Origin: Gordonia neofelifaecis NRRL B-59395
GTDB lineage: Bacteria; Actinomycetota; Actinomycetes; Mycobacteriales; Mycobacteriaceae
Direction of reading: 5' to 3'
Assembly (NCBI RefSeq): GCF_000192435.1
Contig: NZ_AEUD01000010.1
Coordinates: 62,001-126,000 of the forward strand
Length of the DNA stretch: 64,000 bases
A program made the translations under genes and the position numbers. Position 1 is the first letter of the stretch. Each line of letters begins with the position of its first letter. Shown here one piece after another: positions 1 to 9,247 of this stretch. The notes under the pieces are model-generated. The model did not search any database. It was given only the letters and a program-made list of their open reading frames with translations, and was not told the origin of the DNA.

Positions 1-249
1 TCCGACGGTGAGGAGTTCTTCTTCTACCCGCCGCATCCGCGGACCATCGGCCTCACCGTCTCCGAGCTCGATCACCTCTCGCGGATGGGAACTCAGATCA
101 CCTTCTTCCGCCTCGGCGAGGACCCCGGGCTGGCCCGGTTCATCGATCAGATCGCACGGCGGATCGGCGGCCGCGTCGTCGCGCCTGAGCTCGACGGCCT
201 CGGTGCCGCGGTCGTCGGTGACTACCTGCGGGCACGACGCGCGAGGTGA
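1..249 (+). CDS. VWA-domain protein, C-terminal fragment
   Basis: This open frame enters from the left edge and ends at the TGA at 247-249, so only the last 82 residues are present. The fragment reads as the end of a von Willebrand factor A domain: a hydrophobic strand, then ITFFRLGEDPGLARFIDQIA, then a short basic tail. It resembles the C terminus of mycobacterial VWA proteins encoded beside a MoxR/Mg-chelatase-like ATPase (Rv0959 type), which suits the synteny of the window. The next gene starts inside its stop codon (GTGA overlap), so the two are probably co-transcribed. The N-terminal part and the metal-ion-dependent adhesion site lie outside the window. Confidence 0.6.
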   Translation, partial: SDGEEFFFYPPHPRTIGLTVSELDHLSRMGTQITFFRLGEDPGLARFIDQIARRIGGRVVAPELDGLGAAVVGDYLRARRAR

Positions 250-1184
250 GCGACGCCCTTCGCCGTACCGGGGTCGTCGTCGGCACGGTCGCGCTGGTCG
301 GCGCGGTCGGTGCTCTCGCGATGCGTTACTGGCCGGGTTCGCACACGGTCACGATCGCCGCGGCATCGGTGTCGCCGATCGTGCTGCTGGTCGGGTGTGC
401 GGTGGCCGTCACGGCGTTCGCGGCGGTGCGCGCGTGGATCGGATTCGGCGTCGCGGTCGTGGTCGCCGCGGCGGGCGTCGCAGTCCAGGCGCCTCTCTAC
501 CTCGCCGACGACCGGTCGATCGAGCGGCCGCTGACCGTGGTCAGCGCCAACATCCAACTCGGCACCGGAGACGTCGACGACCTCGCGGAGCTCGTCCGCA
601 CGAGGGACGTCGACGTGCTGGCCGTTCAGGAGATCACGCCGGAGGCCGCCCTCCGGATCCGGCAGACGTCGATCGCGGAGGACCTGCCCCACGACTTCGT
701 CCGACCGGCCGCACTCGCGTACGGCACCGCCGTCTACAGCAGGCATCCGTTGTCGCAGACGGCCGTCCTGGAGGGCTTCGCACTCACCACGCTGACCGCC
801 GTCGCGACCGTCCCCGGGCACGGCGAGGTCCAGGTGTTCGCCGTGCATCCGGTGCCGCCCACACACCCTGAGGACTGGGCTGAGGAACTCGACCGCATCG
901 GGGCCGCCCTGTCGTCGGTGCCGTCGACTCGATCGGTGGTCGCGCTCGGTGACTTCAACGCCACCACCGACCACGTCCAGTTCCGTCGTCTGCTGTCCGG
1001 CGGATACCGCGACGCGGGCGAAGCCGCGGGCGCCGGGTGGCTGCCGACCTATCCGACCGACAAGCGGTATCCGCCGCTGGTCGGCATCGACCACATCGTC
1101 GTGCGGGGCCTGACGGCGACCGAGGTCAGCTCGCACGAGATCTCAGGCGCCGATCATCGCGCGATCCTCGCCGAGATCGGGTGA
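246..1184 (+). CDS. Membrane-anchored endonuclease/exonuclease/phosphatase family protein
   Basis: The 312-residue product has two or three N-terminal hydrophobic segments (about residues 9-28, 33-55 and 58-80), so it is probably membrane-bound with the catalytic domain outside. From about residue 95 it follows the EEP fold: a VVSANIQ strand, VLAVQEITPE with the metal-binding Glu, GDFNATTDH with the Asp-Asn pair, and a terminal DHIVV followed by SGADHRAI with the catalytic His. The family hydrolyses phosphodiesters in nucleic acids or lipids, and the substrate here is unknown. The GTG start at 246 overlaps the previous stop codon, which supports translational coupling. Confidence 0.8.
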   Translation: MSDALRRTGVVVGTVALVGAVGALAMRYWPGSHTVTIAAASVSPIVLLVGCAVAVTAFAAVRAWIGFGVAVVVAAAGVAVQAPLYLADDRSIERPLTVVSANIQLGTGDVDDLAELVRTRDVDVLAVQEITPEAALRIRQTSIAEDLPHDFVRPAALAYGTAVYSRHPLSQTAVLEGFALTTLTAVATVPGHGEVQVFAVHPVPPTHPEDWAEELDRIGAALSSVPSTRSVVALGDFNATTDHVQFRRLLSGGYRDAGEAAGAGWLPTYPTDKRYPPLVGIDHIVVRGLTATEVSSHEISGADHRAILAEIG

Positions 1185-1191
1185 CGCGGCG

Positions 1192-1770
1192 ATGGGTTTC
1201 ACGCGCGACGAATTGCTGAGCTTCACCGACGCCACGGTCCCCGACCTGATCGGGCACGACTGCCGGCTGCTGATCTCCGGAATCAACCCCGGACTGTGGA
1301 CGGCGGCGACCGGAGCGCATTTCGCCAGACCCGGGAACCGCTTCTATCCGGCGCTGTTCGCCGCGGGCGTCACCGACCACCTGATCGACGCGTCGGGCGG
1401 GATGGCGGACGTCGATCGGCAGGCGTTGTTCGACGCCGGCGTCGGAATCACCAACGTCGTCGCCCGGGCCACCGCCAAGGCGTCGGATCTGACTCGCGAC
1501 GAACTGCTCCGGGGCGGCGTCGAACTCGAGAGGACGGTGAACCGGGTGCGTCCGCGCGTCCTCGCGATCCTCGGCGTCACCGCGTATCGAGCGGCGTTCG
1601 GCCGCCGGACCGCGACCGTCGGCCCGCAGCCCGAGAAGCTCGGCGGTGCCGAACTGTGGGTGCTGCCCAACCCGAGCGGGCTCAACGCGCACGAGACGGT
1701 CGAAACACTGGCCGCCGCGTACCGGCGCGCCGCCGACGCCGCCGGAGTGCCGGATCTGCGTCGCCGGTGA
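1192..1770 (+). CDS. mug: G/U mismatch-specific DNA glycosylase
   Basis: This is a 192-residue uracil-DNA-glycosylase superfamily enzyme of the Mug/TDG type. It removes uracil or related bases mispaired with guanine and starts base-excision repair in the cytoplasm. The diagnostic motif is GINPGLWTAATGAHFARPG at residues 27-45, with the active-site Asn, followed by NRFYPALFAAG. The second motif, LPNPSGLNAH, is near residue 160. The length matches the family. It starts 7 nt after the preceding gene on the same strand. The family call is strong. The exact base preference cannot be read from sequence. Confidence 0.9.
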   Translation: MGFTRDELLSFTDATVPDLIGHDCRLLISGINPGLWTAATGAHFARPGNRFYPALFAAGVTDHLIDASGGMADVDRQALFDAGVGITNVVARATAKASDLTRDELLRGGVELERTVNRVRPRVLAILGVTAYRAAFGRRTATVGPQPEKLGGAELWVLPNPSGLNAHETVETLAAAYRRAADAAGVPDLRRR

Positions 1771-1787
1771 GATGCCGCATCTTTCAC

Positions 1788-1793
1788 TACTCT
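1788..1793 (+). promoter_or_regulatory. Leaderless -10 element (TACTCT) for the DUF1707 gene
   Basis: TACTCT lies 7 nt before the ATG at 1801. This is the spacing expected when transcription starts on the first base of the start codon. It argues for ATG 1801 rather than GTG 1795 as the start. Confidence 0.45.
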
Positions 1794-1800
1794 TGTGCAG

Positions 1801-2463
1801 ATGAGCGACATCGAGCCCAGTTCGTCCCGTTCGCCGCGGCCCGCCGCGGGCGACGCCGCCGCGATCCTGGTCAGCGACGCCGACCGCGAGCGCACCCATT
1901 CGTATCTGTCGGCGGCGATGACGATGGGCGTCCTGACGCCCGAGGAGTACAGCCATCGCGCGGGCGACGCCTCGGTCGCGCGGACCCGATCCGACCTCGA
2001 CGCGCTGACTCGCGATCTGCCGCTGGACCAACTCCGGTCCGTGGCCGCCGACGCGGAGTTCGGGGAGACGACGGTCAGCGAGTCGGGCGCCCAGCCGGTC
2101 ACCGGCGCGTCCGGCTTCTTCGGTGGCACGGAAGTCGGCGGCGGTGCGGTGGTCGGCGACCGGCTGAAGGCCACCGCGCTGATGGGCGGGGTGGCGCTCG
2201 ACTTGCGCAACGTCGAATACACGGCACCGGTGCTGACCATCAAGTGCAAGGCGATCATGGGCGGCATCGACATCACCGTTCCGCCGGACGTGACGGTCGA
2301 GGTGCACGGCCGCGGCGTGTTCGGCGGCTTCGACGGCAGCGCGGCCGGTTCCGGCGGCGAGGGTGCGCCGCGTGTGGTGATCAAGGGCTTCTCGCTGATG
2401 GGCGGCGTGCACGTCCAGCGTCGGGGCCGTGCTGAGAGCCTGGGGCCGCGCCGGGCGCGTTAG
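1801..2463 (+). CDS. DUF1707 and LiaF-type C-terminal domain protein
   Basis: The 220-residue protein begins with a low-complexity Ser/Pro stretch. A DUF1707 domain follows (about residues 23-75: LVSDADRERTHSYL, GVLTPEEY, AR(T)RSDLDALTRDLP). The C-terminal half is a glycine-rich beta repeat (FFGG, LMGGVALDLRN, IMGGIDITVPPDV, VFGGFDG) of the LiaF/cell-wall-active-antibiotic-response kind. Such actinobacterial proteins are usually cytoplasmic or membrane-peripheral with no defined function. The start was chosen at 1801 because a leaderless -10 precedes it. An upstream in-frame GTG at 1795 would add two residues. It is read with mug but probably from its own promoter. Confidence 0.75.
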   Translation: MSDIEPSSSRSPRPAAGDAAAILVSDADRERTHSYLSAAMTMGVLTPEEYSHRAGDASVARTRSDLDALTRDLPLDQLRSVAADAEFGETTVSESGAQPVTGASGFFGGTEVGGGAVVGDRLKATALMGGVALDLRNVEYTAPVLTIKCKAIMGGIDITVPPDVTVEVHGRGVFGGFDGSAAGSGGEGAPRVVIKGFSLMGGVHVQRRGRAESLGPRRAR

Positions 2464-2481
2464 CGTGGGCGCCCGACCCGC

Positions 2482-3414
2482 TTATGCCAGTGTCGCCGCC
2501 ACCAGCGCGATCACCGGGATCGAGAGCAGCGTGGTGATCAGCGCGGAGTCACGGGCCAGCACCTCGCCGCGCTGATATCTCGTCGCGTAGACCAGGACGT
2601 TCTGGGCCGTCGGGAGCGCGGCGATCACCACCTGCGCGAACAGTGCGTGCCCGGTCATGCCGAACCCCCACCGGGCGAGCGCATACGCGACGGCCGGCAT
2701 CACTGCCATCTTCATCACCGAGGCGAGGGCGATGTCGCGCCGGGGGCTCTCGCCCTTCTTGAACACCGCGACGCCGGTCAACGTGAGGCCGAAGGTCAGC
2801 AGCGCCAGCGGCACCGACGCCTGGCCGAGCATGTCCAGCGGTTCCATCACCGCCTGCGGCGGGGTCCAGCCGACGAGGGAGATCACGAGTCCGATCACGC
2901 CGCCGACCAGAATCGGGTTCTTGAGCGGGGTCAGCACGGTCCGCAGGGTCGACGTGCGGCGCGGGCCCGACAGCGCCGTCAGATCGAGGGTGGCCAGGGC
3001 GACGGGGGAGTAGAAGACGATCTGGAACAGCAGGAGCGGCGCGATGAACGACGCGTCGTCGAGCACGAAGATCGCGATCGGCAGACCCAGGTTCACGCTG
3101 TTGACGTACGACGACGAGAGTGCCCCGATCACGATCTCCGGAATGCCGCGGCGCAGCCACAGCCAGGCGATGAGTGCGTACGCTCCGCCGACGATGAGCG
3201 CCGAGGCAGAGGCCACCGCGAGGGTGGAGGAGAAGATGACCGACAGGTCGCTGGTCGCGAGCGAGTGAATGAGCAGCGCGGGCGTGCAGACGAAGAAGAC
3301 GACGCGCGCCAGCACCGACGACGCGTGCTCGCCGAGACTCCCCGTCCGCCCCAGGACGTAGCCGAGGGCGACCACGAGGAAGATGACGGTGAACCCCGAG
3401 ATGACGCCAGACAC
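2482..3414 (-). CDS. AEC family (auxin efflux carrier-like) transporter
   Basis: The 310-residue integral membrane protein has about ten hydrophobic segments in two repeats of five. It belongs to the AEC/BART family of secondary transporters: LGYVLGRTG near residue 15-25, SSSYVNSVNLGLPIAIF near 105, and a late FAQVVIAALPTAQNVLVYATRYQ block. Family members export organic acids or related solutes, and the substrate here is unknown. The reading frame stays open far upstream, but the GTG at 3412-3414 is preceded at the leaderless distance by a CATAAT -10, so it is preferred. It converges on the DUF1707 gene 18 nt away. Confidence 0.85.
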   Translation of the reverse strand: MSGVISGFTVIFLVVALGYVLGRTGSLGEHASSVLARVVFFVCTPALLIHSLATSDLSVIFSSTLAVASASALIVGGAYALIAWLWLRRGIPEIVIGALSSSYVNSVNLGLPIAIFVLDDASFIAPLLLFQIVFYSPVALATLDLTALSGPRRTSTLRTVLTPLKNPILVGGVIGLVISLVGWTPPQAVMEPLDMLGQASVPLALLTFGLTLTGVAVFKKGESPRRDIALASVMKMAVMPAVAYALARWGFGMTGHALFAQVVIAALPTAQNVLVYATRYQRGEVLARDSALITTLLSIPVIALVAATLA

Positions 3415-3421
3415 CAGTCGG

Positions 3422-3427
3422 ATTATG
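3422..3427 (-). promoter_or_regulatory. Leaderless -10 element (CATAAT) for the AEC transporter
   Basis: On the minus strand CATAAT is followed by 7 nt and then the GTG start at 3414. The match to the TATAAT-type hexamer and the exact spacing suggest a leaderless transcript and fix the start of the transporter. Confidence 0.5.
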
Positions 3428-3621
3428 CCCGCGGCGTCCGCCGTTTCCACATCCGGCGGCCCAGGGCCCACTCCCGCGTTTTGCATAGGACACCCCGCGA
3501 CGGCTAATCTGGTCTGGTTGTGTGCCGCGGTCGCTAGCCGTGGTGGCAAGGCGATCAGCGGGTCAGGCGGGTCGGGATGAAGCCCGAACCCACCCGCACC
3601 AGGTAGAGAAGGGCTGGAACC

Positions 3622-3795
3622 ATGGCAGTACCCAAGCGCCGGATGTCGCGGGCCAATACCCGCAGCCGTCGTTCGCAGTGGAAGGCGGAGAACGTCACGC
3701 TGCAGGAAGAGAAGATCAACGGCGTTTCGCAGCGCATCCCGCGCCGCCTGGTGAAGGCAGCGAAGCTCGGTCTGGTCGACCTCGACCGTCGCTGA
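3622..3795 (+). CDS. rpmF: 50S ribosomal protein L32
   Basis: This 57-residue basic protein starts [20 protein letters not shown], the L32 signature, and ends [19 protein letters not shown] like the mycobacterial form. It is a structural protein of the large ribosomal subunit. No Cys-X2-Cys zinc pairs are present, so this is the zinc-free form usual in Mycobacteriales. An AGAAGGG ribosome binding site lies about 9 nt before the ATG, and a strong hairpin terminator follows 23 nt after the stop. In M. tuberculosis rpmF lies close to mprA. Here a block of about 9 kb separates them. Confidence 0.95.
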   Translation: MAVPKRRMSRANTRSRRSQWKAENVTLQEEKINGVSQRIPRRLVKAAKLGLVDLDRR

Positions 3796-3818
3796 GCGAC
3801 CAGCGCAGAAAAACGTAC

Positions 3819-3858
3819 AACGGCTGTGGCCGGCGAGAAATCGCCGGCCACAGCCGTT
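3819..3858 (+). terminator. Hairpin terminator after rpmF
   Basis: A perfect 18-bp stem, AACGGCTGTGGCCGGCGA against its complement, closes over a GAAA loop at 3837-3840. It is followed by only a short T run, as is common in actinobacteria. Confidence 0.8.
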
Positions 3859-4027
3859 TCTGCATTCCCCGTCCGCACGACGAGCCGGGACCGTGATCCG
3901 GCACGCGCGGGTCACGGTGCGGTCTCGAACCAGCTGTCCGGTTCGCTTCCGGACGACGGTCCGCGCTAGGTTGGCGCCAGTTCGAGACTCGAAGTGATAC
4001 GAAACCAGTGCGAATTCTGTCAGGGAT

Positions 4028-6157
4028 GTGATCGTTGCTGTGGCGACCCGATCGGGGACCGTGCGGTCCGGTGATGATGAGACCGGCCGGGTACGCGTCA
4101 ACAAGACCGTCTTCATCGGATCCAGCGTCGGCATCATCGGGATCATCCTCTGGGCGCTGATCGATCAGGACGGCGCTGACCGGATCATCGGCAGCGCGGT
4201 GGGGTGGGTGTCACGCGAACTCGGGTGGTTCTACATCCTGCTGGCGGCGGGCGTTCTCGCCTTCGTGATCTGGGCGGCCGTCTCGAAGGTCGGGCAGGTG
4301 AAGCTCGGCCCCGACCACTCCAAGCCGACGTACAGCATCTTCTCGTGGACGGCGATGCTCTTCGCCGCGGGCATCGGCATCGACCTGATGTTCTTCTCGG
4401 TGTCCGAACCGGTGACGCAGCGGGCGATGCCGCCGATCGGCGAGGGCGGGACGCTCGAGGCGACGCGGCAGGCGGTCGTGTGGACACTCTTCCACTACGG
4501 GCTGATCGGGTGGGGTCTGTACGCGCTGATCGGGATGGCGCTGGCCTACTTCTCGTACCGGTACAACCAGCCGCTGAGCCTGCGGTCGGCGCTGCAGCCG
4601 ATCTTCGGCGACCGCGTGAAGGGGCTGCTCGGCGACACCGTCGACATCGCAGCGCTGCTCGGCGCGATCTTCGGTCTGGCGACCAGTCTCGGCATCGGTG
4701 TCGCACAGCTCAACGTCGGGCTCGACGACCTGTTCGGCATCGCCGAGAGCACCTGGGCACAGGCGGGGCTGATCGCGGTCGCGGTCGGCGTCGCGATCGC
4801 ATCGGCGGTCTCCGGGGTCGACAAGGGTGTGAAGCGGTTGTCGGAGGCCAACGTGATCATCGCGATCGGCCTGATGCTGTTCGTGCTGATCGCCGGCTCG
4901 ACCACGTTCCTGATGAACGGCCTGGTGCAGAACGTCGGTGACTTCACCTCGCGCTTCCCGGTCATGGCGCTGGACACCATGGCCTACGACCGCCCCGACC
5001 AGTGGATGACGGACTGGACGCTGTTCTTCTGGGCGTGGTGGATCGCGTGGGCGCCGTTCGTGGGCCTGTTCCTGGCGCGGATCTCCCGCGGCCGCACCAT
5101 TCGGCAGTTCGTCGCGGGGACGCTGATCGTGCCGTTCCTGTTCATCCTGACGTGGATCTCGATCTTCGGGAACAGCGCGCTCGACGTGGTGCTCGGCGGG
5201 AACAAGGAGTTCGAGCAGACGGCGATCGACAAGCCGGAGCGGGCGTTCTACGCGCTGCTCCACGAGTATCCGGGCGCGCCGGTGCTGGTGATCATCGCCA
5301 CGTTCACCGGCCTGCTCTTCTACATCACGAGTGCCGATTCGGGCGCGCTCGTGATGTCGCATTTCACCTCGCGGATCACCGACAACGAGTCGGACGGGCC
5401 GCGGTGGGTCCGCGTCTTCTGGGCGTCGGCCACCGGACTGTTGACGCTGGCGATGCTGATGATCGGCGGCATCTCCACGCTGCAGCAGGCGACGGTGATC
5501 ATGGGACTGCCGTTCGCCGTCGTCGTGCTGTTGATGATGCTCGGGCTGTTCCGGGCGTTCCAGGTGGAGGCCAACTGGGTCGACTCCCGTCGCAGCGCCC
5601 TGAGTCGGGCGCTCTCGCATCGGTCGTCGGGCGGGACGTCGCTCAACTGGCGGCAGCGGGTGGCGCGAGCGGTGCGATATCCGGACGTCGACGACGTCCG
5701 CCGGTTCACCGACCTGGTGGTCGAGCCCGCCCTGCGCGAGGTGGCGGCCGAATTGCGCGGCGCCGGCATGGACGCGTCCGTGGGTTCGACGCATGTGGAC
5801 GCCTACGACGTCGACGCGTACCACCTGGACGTGCAATTCAACGGCAAGAAGCCGTTCCACTACCAGGTGTTCCCGACCCGGCATCCGACGCCGGTGTTCG
5901 GGCTCAACCCCGAGACGTCGGAGCGGTTCTACCGCCTCGAGGTGTTCACCGCGCAGGGCAGTGAGGGCTTCGACGTCTACGGCTTCACCAAGGAGCAGAT
6001 CAGCTCCAACGTGCTCGACCACTACGAGCGCCACATCGAATACCTGCACTCGGTCGGCGACTCGGAGTCCGAGCCCGTCGAATCGGAGGCGACATTGGAC
6101 TGGTCGGCAGACTTCGAAGAGGACCTGCCGGAGGAGGAGACGATCCGTGAACCCTGA
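4028..6157 (+). CDS. betT: BCCT family choline/betaine transporter
   Basis: The 709-residue secondary transporter carries choline or a similar quaternary amine into the cell. Twelve membrane segments span about residues 25-520. The BCCT core is clear: FAAGIGIDLMFFSVSEP, then the aromatic substrate motif FFWAWWIAWAPFVGLFLARIS, which carries the conserved tryptophans. About 190 hydrophilic C-terminal residues follow, as in BetT proteins whose tail senses osmotic strength. It heads an operon with betB and betA, which makes choline the likely substrate. The start is uncertain: GTG 4028 has its Shine-Dalgarno-like AGGG too close, and GTG 4040 is an alternative. No betI repressor is adjacent. Confidence 0.88.
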   Translation: MIVAVATRSGTVRSGDDETGRVRVNKTVFIGSSVGIIGIILWALIDQDGADRIIGSAVGWVSRELGWFYILLAAGVLAFVIWAAVSKVGQVKLGPDHSKPTYSIFSWTAMLFAAGIGIDLMFFSVSEPVTQRAMPPIGEGGTLEATRQAVVWTLFHYGLIGWGLYALIGMALAYFSYRYNQPLSLRSALQPIFGDRVKGLLGDTVDIAALLGAIFGLATSLGIGVAQLNVGLDDLFGIAESTWAQAGLIAVAVGVAIASAVSGVDKGVKRLSEANVIIAIGLMLFVLIAGSTTFLMNGLVQNVGDFTSRFPVMALDTMAYDRPDQWMTDWTLFFWAWWIAWAPFVGLFLARISRGRTIRQFVAGTLIVPFLFILTWISIFGNSALDVVLGGNKEFEQTAIDKPERAFYALLHEYPGAPVLVIIATFTGLLFYITSADSGALVMSHFTSRITDNESDGPRWVRVFWASATGLLTLAMLMIGGISTLQQATVIMGLPFAVVVLLMMLGLFRAFQVEANWVDSRRSALSRALSHRSSGGTSLNWRQRVARAVRYPDVDDVRRFTDLVVEPALREVAAELRGAGMDASVGSTHVDAYDVDAYHLDVQFNGKKPFHYQVFPTRHPTPVFGLNPETSERFYRLEVFTAQGSEGFDVYGFTKEQISSNVLDHYERHIEYLHSVGDSESEPVESEATLDWSADFEEDLPEEETIREP

Positions 6158-7658
6158 AACCCTGTTCATCGACGGCCGGTGGGCGGCCGCGGCCGACGGC
6201 GGCACGCGCGAGATCCGCTGCCCGGCCGACGGCTCGCTGGTCGCGACGGTCAGCGAGGCGACCGCGGACGACACCGTGCGCGCGATCGAAGCCGCTCGGC
6301 GGGCCTTCGACGACCGTCGCTGGGCATCGGTCCCGACGCCGGAGCGCTGTGCGCTGCTGAGCCGGGTCGCCGCGACCATCCGCGAACGGCGGGAGGAGTG
6401 GGCCCGCGCCGAGGCGCTCGATACCGGCAAGCGGATCGTGGAGGCGCGCCTGGACATGGACGACATCGCCGCCTGCTTCGACTACTTCGCGAACATCGGT
6501 GCGCAGGACGCCGGGCGCCTGGTCGACGCCGGGTCGGCGAACGTCGTGAGCCGCGTCCAATACGAGCCGGTGGGTGTGTGCGGCCTGATCACGCCGTGGA
6601 ACTACCCGCTGCTGCAGGCCGCCTGGAAGATCGCGCCCGCGCTGGCGGCCGGCTGCTCGTTCGTGCTCAAGCCCGCCGAGCTGACGCCGCACACGGCGAT
6701 CCTCACGGTCGCGCTGCTGAAGGAACTGGGTCTGCCGGACGGCGTCGCGAATCTCGTCACCGGTGCGGGTGCGGTCGCCGGGGCACCGCTGTCGTCGCAC
6801 CCGGACGTCGACCTCGTCTCGTTCACCGGCGGTCTGGTCACCGGCCGCGTGATCGCGGCGAGCGCCGCCCCGACCGTCAAGAAGGTCGCACTCGAACTCG
6901 GCGGCAAGAACCCCAATGTGATCTTCGCCGACGCCGACTTCGACGCCGCGCTCGACAACGCGCTCAACGCCGCGTTCGTGCATTCCGGACAGGTGTGCTC
7001 GGCCGGTGCGCGGCTGGTCGTGCAGGATTCGATCGCCGAGGAGTTCGTCGACGCGCTCGTCGAGCGGGCCCGGCACATCGTGCTCGGTGGACCCTTCGAC
7101 GAGGCCGCGGAGACCGGCCCGCTGATCTCGGCGGCGCACCGGGACAAGGTGCACGCGTACGTGAACGCCGGTGTCGCCGAAGGCGCGCGGCTCCGCTGCG
7201 GCGGCGAGTTCGCCACCGGCCGGTCCGGCGAGTCGGACCTGGATGCGGGCTTCTACTACCTGCCGACCGTGCTCGACCAGGTCCGGCAGGGCATGTCGGT
7301 GGTCGTCGACGAGGCGTTCGGCCCGGTGGTCACCGTCGAGACGTTCACCGACGAGGACGACGCCGTCCGGATCGCGAACGACACGATCTACGGGCTCGCG
7401 GGCGCCGTCTGGACGCAGGACGCGGGCAAGGCGCAGCGGATCGCGAATCGCCTGCGCCACGGCACCGTCTGGATCAACGACTTCCACCCGTACCTCCCGC
7501 AGGCGGAGTGGGGCGGCTTCGGACAGTCGGGCGTCGGCCGAGAACTCGGTCCGACCGGGCTCGACGAGTACCGCGAGGCCAAGCACGTCTACCAGAACAT
7601 CGCACCGGCGGTCACCGGATGGTTCGCCGACCGTCGCGAACCGGAACAGGAAGGCTGA
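6147..7658 (+). CDS. betB: Betaine-aldehyde dehydrogenase
   Basis: This 503-residue NAD(P)-dependent aldehyde dehydrogenase oxidises betaine aldehyde to glycine betaine. The family motifs are intact: TPWNYPLLQAAWKIAPALAAG, the glutamate motif LELGGKNPNVIFADADFD, and the nucleophile motif FVHSGQVCSAGARL with the active-site Cys. The GTG start at 6147 overlaps the end of betT by 11 nt and sits behind a GAGGAGGAGA ribosome binding site at 6131-6140, so translation is coupled. A long in-frame extension upstream is only the shadow of betT. Specificity for betaine aldehyde is inferred from the operon partners. Confidence 0.92.
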   Translation: MNPETLFIDGRWAAAADGGTREIRCPADGSLVATVSEATADDTVRAIEAARRAFDDRRWASVPTPERCALLSRVAATIRERREEWARAEALDTGKRIVEARLDMDDIAACFDYFANIGAQDAGRLVDAGSANVVSRVQYEPVGVCGLITPWNYPLLQAAWKIAPALAAGCSFVLKPAELTPHTAILTVALLKELGLPDGVANLVTGAGAVAGAPLSSHPDVDLVSFTGGLVTGRVIAASAAPTVKKVALELGGKNPNVIFADADFDAALDNALNAAFVHSGQVCSAGARLVVQDSIAEEFVDALVERARHIVLGGPFDEAAETGPLISAAHRDKVHAYVNAGVAEGARLRCGGEFATGRSGESDLDAGFYYLPTVLDQVRQGMSVVVDEAFGPVVTVETFTDEDDAVRIANDTIYGLAGAVWTQDAGKAQRIANRLRHGTVWINDFHPYLPQAEWGGFGQSGVGRELGPTGLDEYREAKHVYQNIAPAVTGWFADRREPEQEG

Positions 7659-9235
7659 TGAGCACAGTGTCCGAGGCACAGGTCAGGGAGTTCGACTACG
7701 TCGTCGTCGGCGGCGGATCGGGAGGATGCGCCGTCGCCGCGCGGCTGTCGGAGGACCCGTCGGTGTCCGTGGCGTTGATCGAGGCCGGGCCGGACGACCG
7801 CGGCATCCCCGAGGTGCTGCGCCTGGACCGGTGGATGGAACTCCTCGAGTCGGGCTACGACTGGGACTACCCGATCGAACCTCAGGCCAACGGCAACTCG
7901 TTCATGAGACACGCCCGCGCCAAGGTGCTCGGCGGCTGCTCGTCGCACAATTCGTGCATCGCGTTCTGGCCGCCGGCCGAGGACCTCGACTCCTGGGAGC
8001 GCGAGTACGGCGCCACCGGCTGGAACGCGGCCGCGATGTGGCCGGTCCTCAAGCGGCTGGAGACGAATGAGGACGCCGGCCCGGACGCTCCGCATCACGG
8101 TGACCGCGGGCCGGTGAACCTGATGAACGTTCCGCCGACCGACCCCTGCGGGGTCGCGGTGCTCGCCGCGGCCGCCGAGTACGGCATCCCGACCACCCGC
8201 TTCAACACCGGGACCACGGTGCGCAGCGGCGCCAACTTCTTCCAGATCAACTCGAAGCGGGACGGAACGCGTTCGTCTTCGTCGGTGTCGTACATCCATC
8301 CGATCGCCGACCGCGAGAACTTCACCCTGCTGACCGGACTGCGCGCCAAGAAGCTGCTGTTCGACGGGCTGCGGTGCGTCGGCGTCGAGGTGGTCGACAA
8401 TCAGTTCGGCAGGGCGCAGACCATCCGCGCGGGGCGTGAGGTGGTCCTGTCCGCCGGAGCCATCGACACACCCAAGTTGCTGATGCTGTCGGGCATCGGT
8501 CCCGCTGAGCACCTCGCGGGACGCGGGGTGAACGTGCTGCTCGACTCGCCGGGCGTCGGCAGCAACCTGCAGGATCACCCGGAGGGCGTGATCTCGTGGG
8601 AGGCCAAGCAGCCGATGGTCAGCGAGTCGACGCAGTGGTGGGAGATCGGGATCTTCGACACCGTCGACGCCGGCCTCGACCGGCCGGACCTGATGATGCA
8701 CTACGGCAGCGTGCCGTTCGACATGCACACCCTGCGCCGCGGCTACCCGACGTCGGAGAACTCGTTCTGCCTGACGCCGAACGTGACTCATGCGCGGTCG
8801 CGCGGCACGGTGCGGCTCGCCTCGCGCGACTTCCGCGACAAGCCGCATGTGGATCCGCGGTACTTCACCGATCCCGAGGGCTACGACATGCGGATCATGA
8901 CCGAGGGCATCCGCCGCGCTCGGGAGATCGTCGCGCAGCCCGCGATGGCGGAGTGGGCCGGGCGGGAACTCTTTCCCGGGCCGGACCATCTCAGCGACGA
9001 CGAGCTCGCGGCGTACATCAGCCGGACTCACAACACCGTGTATCACCCGGTCGGCACGGCCGCGATGGGTTCCGCCGACGACGCCCCGGTCGACGCACAG
9101 CTGCGGGTGAAGGGCGTCGACGGTCTGCGCGTCGCCGACGCCTCGGTGTTCCCCGAACACCTCTCGGTGAACCCCAACATCACGGTGATGATGATCGGGG
9201 AACGGTGCGCGGACCTGGTGAAGGGCGCGCGCTGA
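7658..9235 (+). CDS. betA: Choline dehydrogenase (GMC oxidoreductase)
   Basis: This 525-residue FAD-dependent GMC enzyme should oxidise choline to betaine aldehyde. The N-terminal dinucleotide-binding motif is VVVGGGSGGCAVAARL (about residues 13-28). GMC signature 1 lies around AKVLGGCSSHNSCIAFW, signature 2 at GAIDTPKLLMLSGIGPA, and the active-site His-Asn region at HNTVYHPVGTAAMG and NPNITVMMIGERCA. The ATG overlaps the stop of betB (ATGA). Length is slightly below that of E. coli BetA. Together with betT and betB it forms a complete uptake-and-oxidation route to the osmoprotectant glycine betaine. Confidence 0.9.
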   Translation: MSTVSEAQVREFDYVVVGGGSGGCAVAARLSEDPSVSVALIEAGPDDRGIPEVLRLDRWMELLESGYDWDYPIEPQANGNSFMRHARAKVLGGCSSHNSCIAFWPPAEDLDSWEREYGATGWNAAAMWPVLKRLETNEDAGPDAPHHGDRGPVNLMNVPPTDPCGVAVLAAAAEYGIPTTRFNTGTTVRSGANFFQINSKRDGTRSSSSVSYIHPIADRENFTLLTGLRAKKLLFDGLRCVGVEVVDNQFGRAQTIRAGREVVLSAGAIDTPKLLMLSGIGPAEHLAGRGVNVLLDSPGVGSNLQDHPEGVISWEAKQPMVSESTQWWEIGIFDTVDAGLDRPDLMMHYGSVPFDMHTLRRGYPTSENSFCLTPNVTHARSRGTVRLASRDFRDKPHVDPRYFTDPEGYDMRIMTEGIRRAREIVAQPAMAEWAGRELFPGPDHLSDDELAAYISRTHNTVYHPVGTAAMGSADDAPVDAQLRVKGVDGLRVADASVFPEHLSVNPNITVMMIGERCADLVKGAR

Positions 9236-9247
9236 TCTCGCCCGGGG

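Noticed and set aside
4211-6466. A 751-codon minus-strand frame over betT and betB
   Set aside because: Composition is His/Arg/Asp-rich shadow typical of antisense frames, and the sense strand encodes intact transporter and dehydrogenase motifs.
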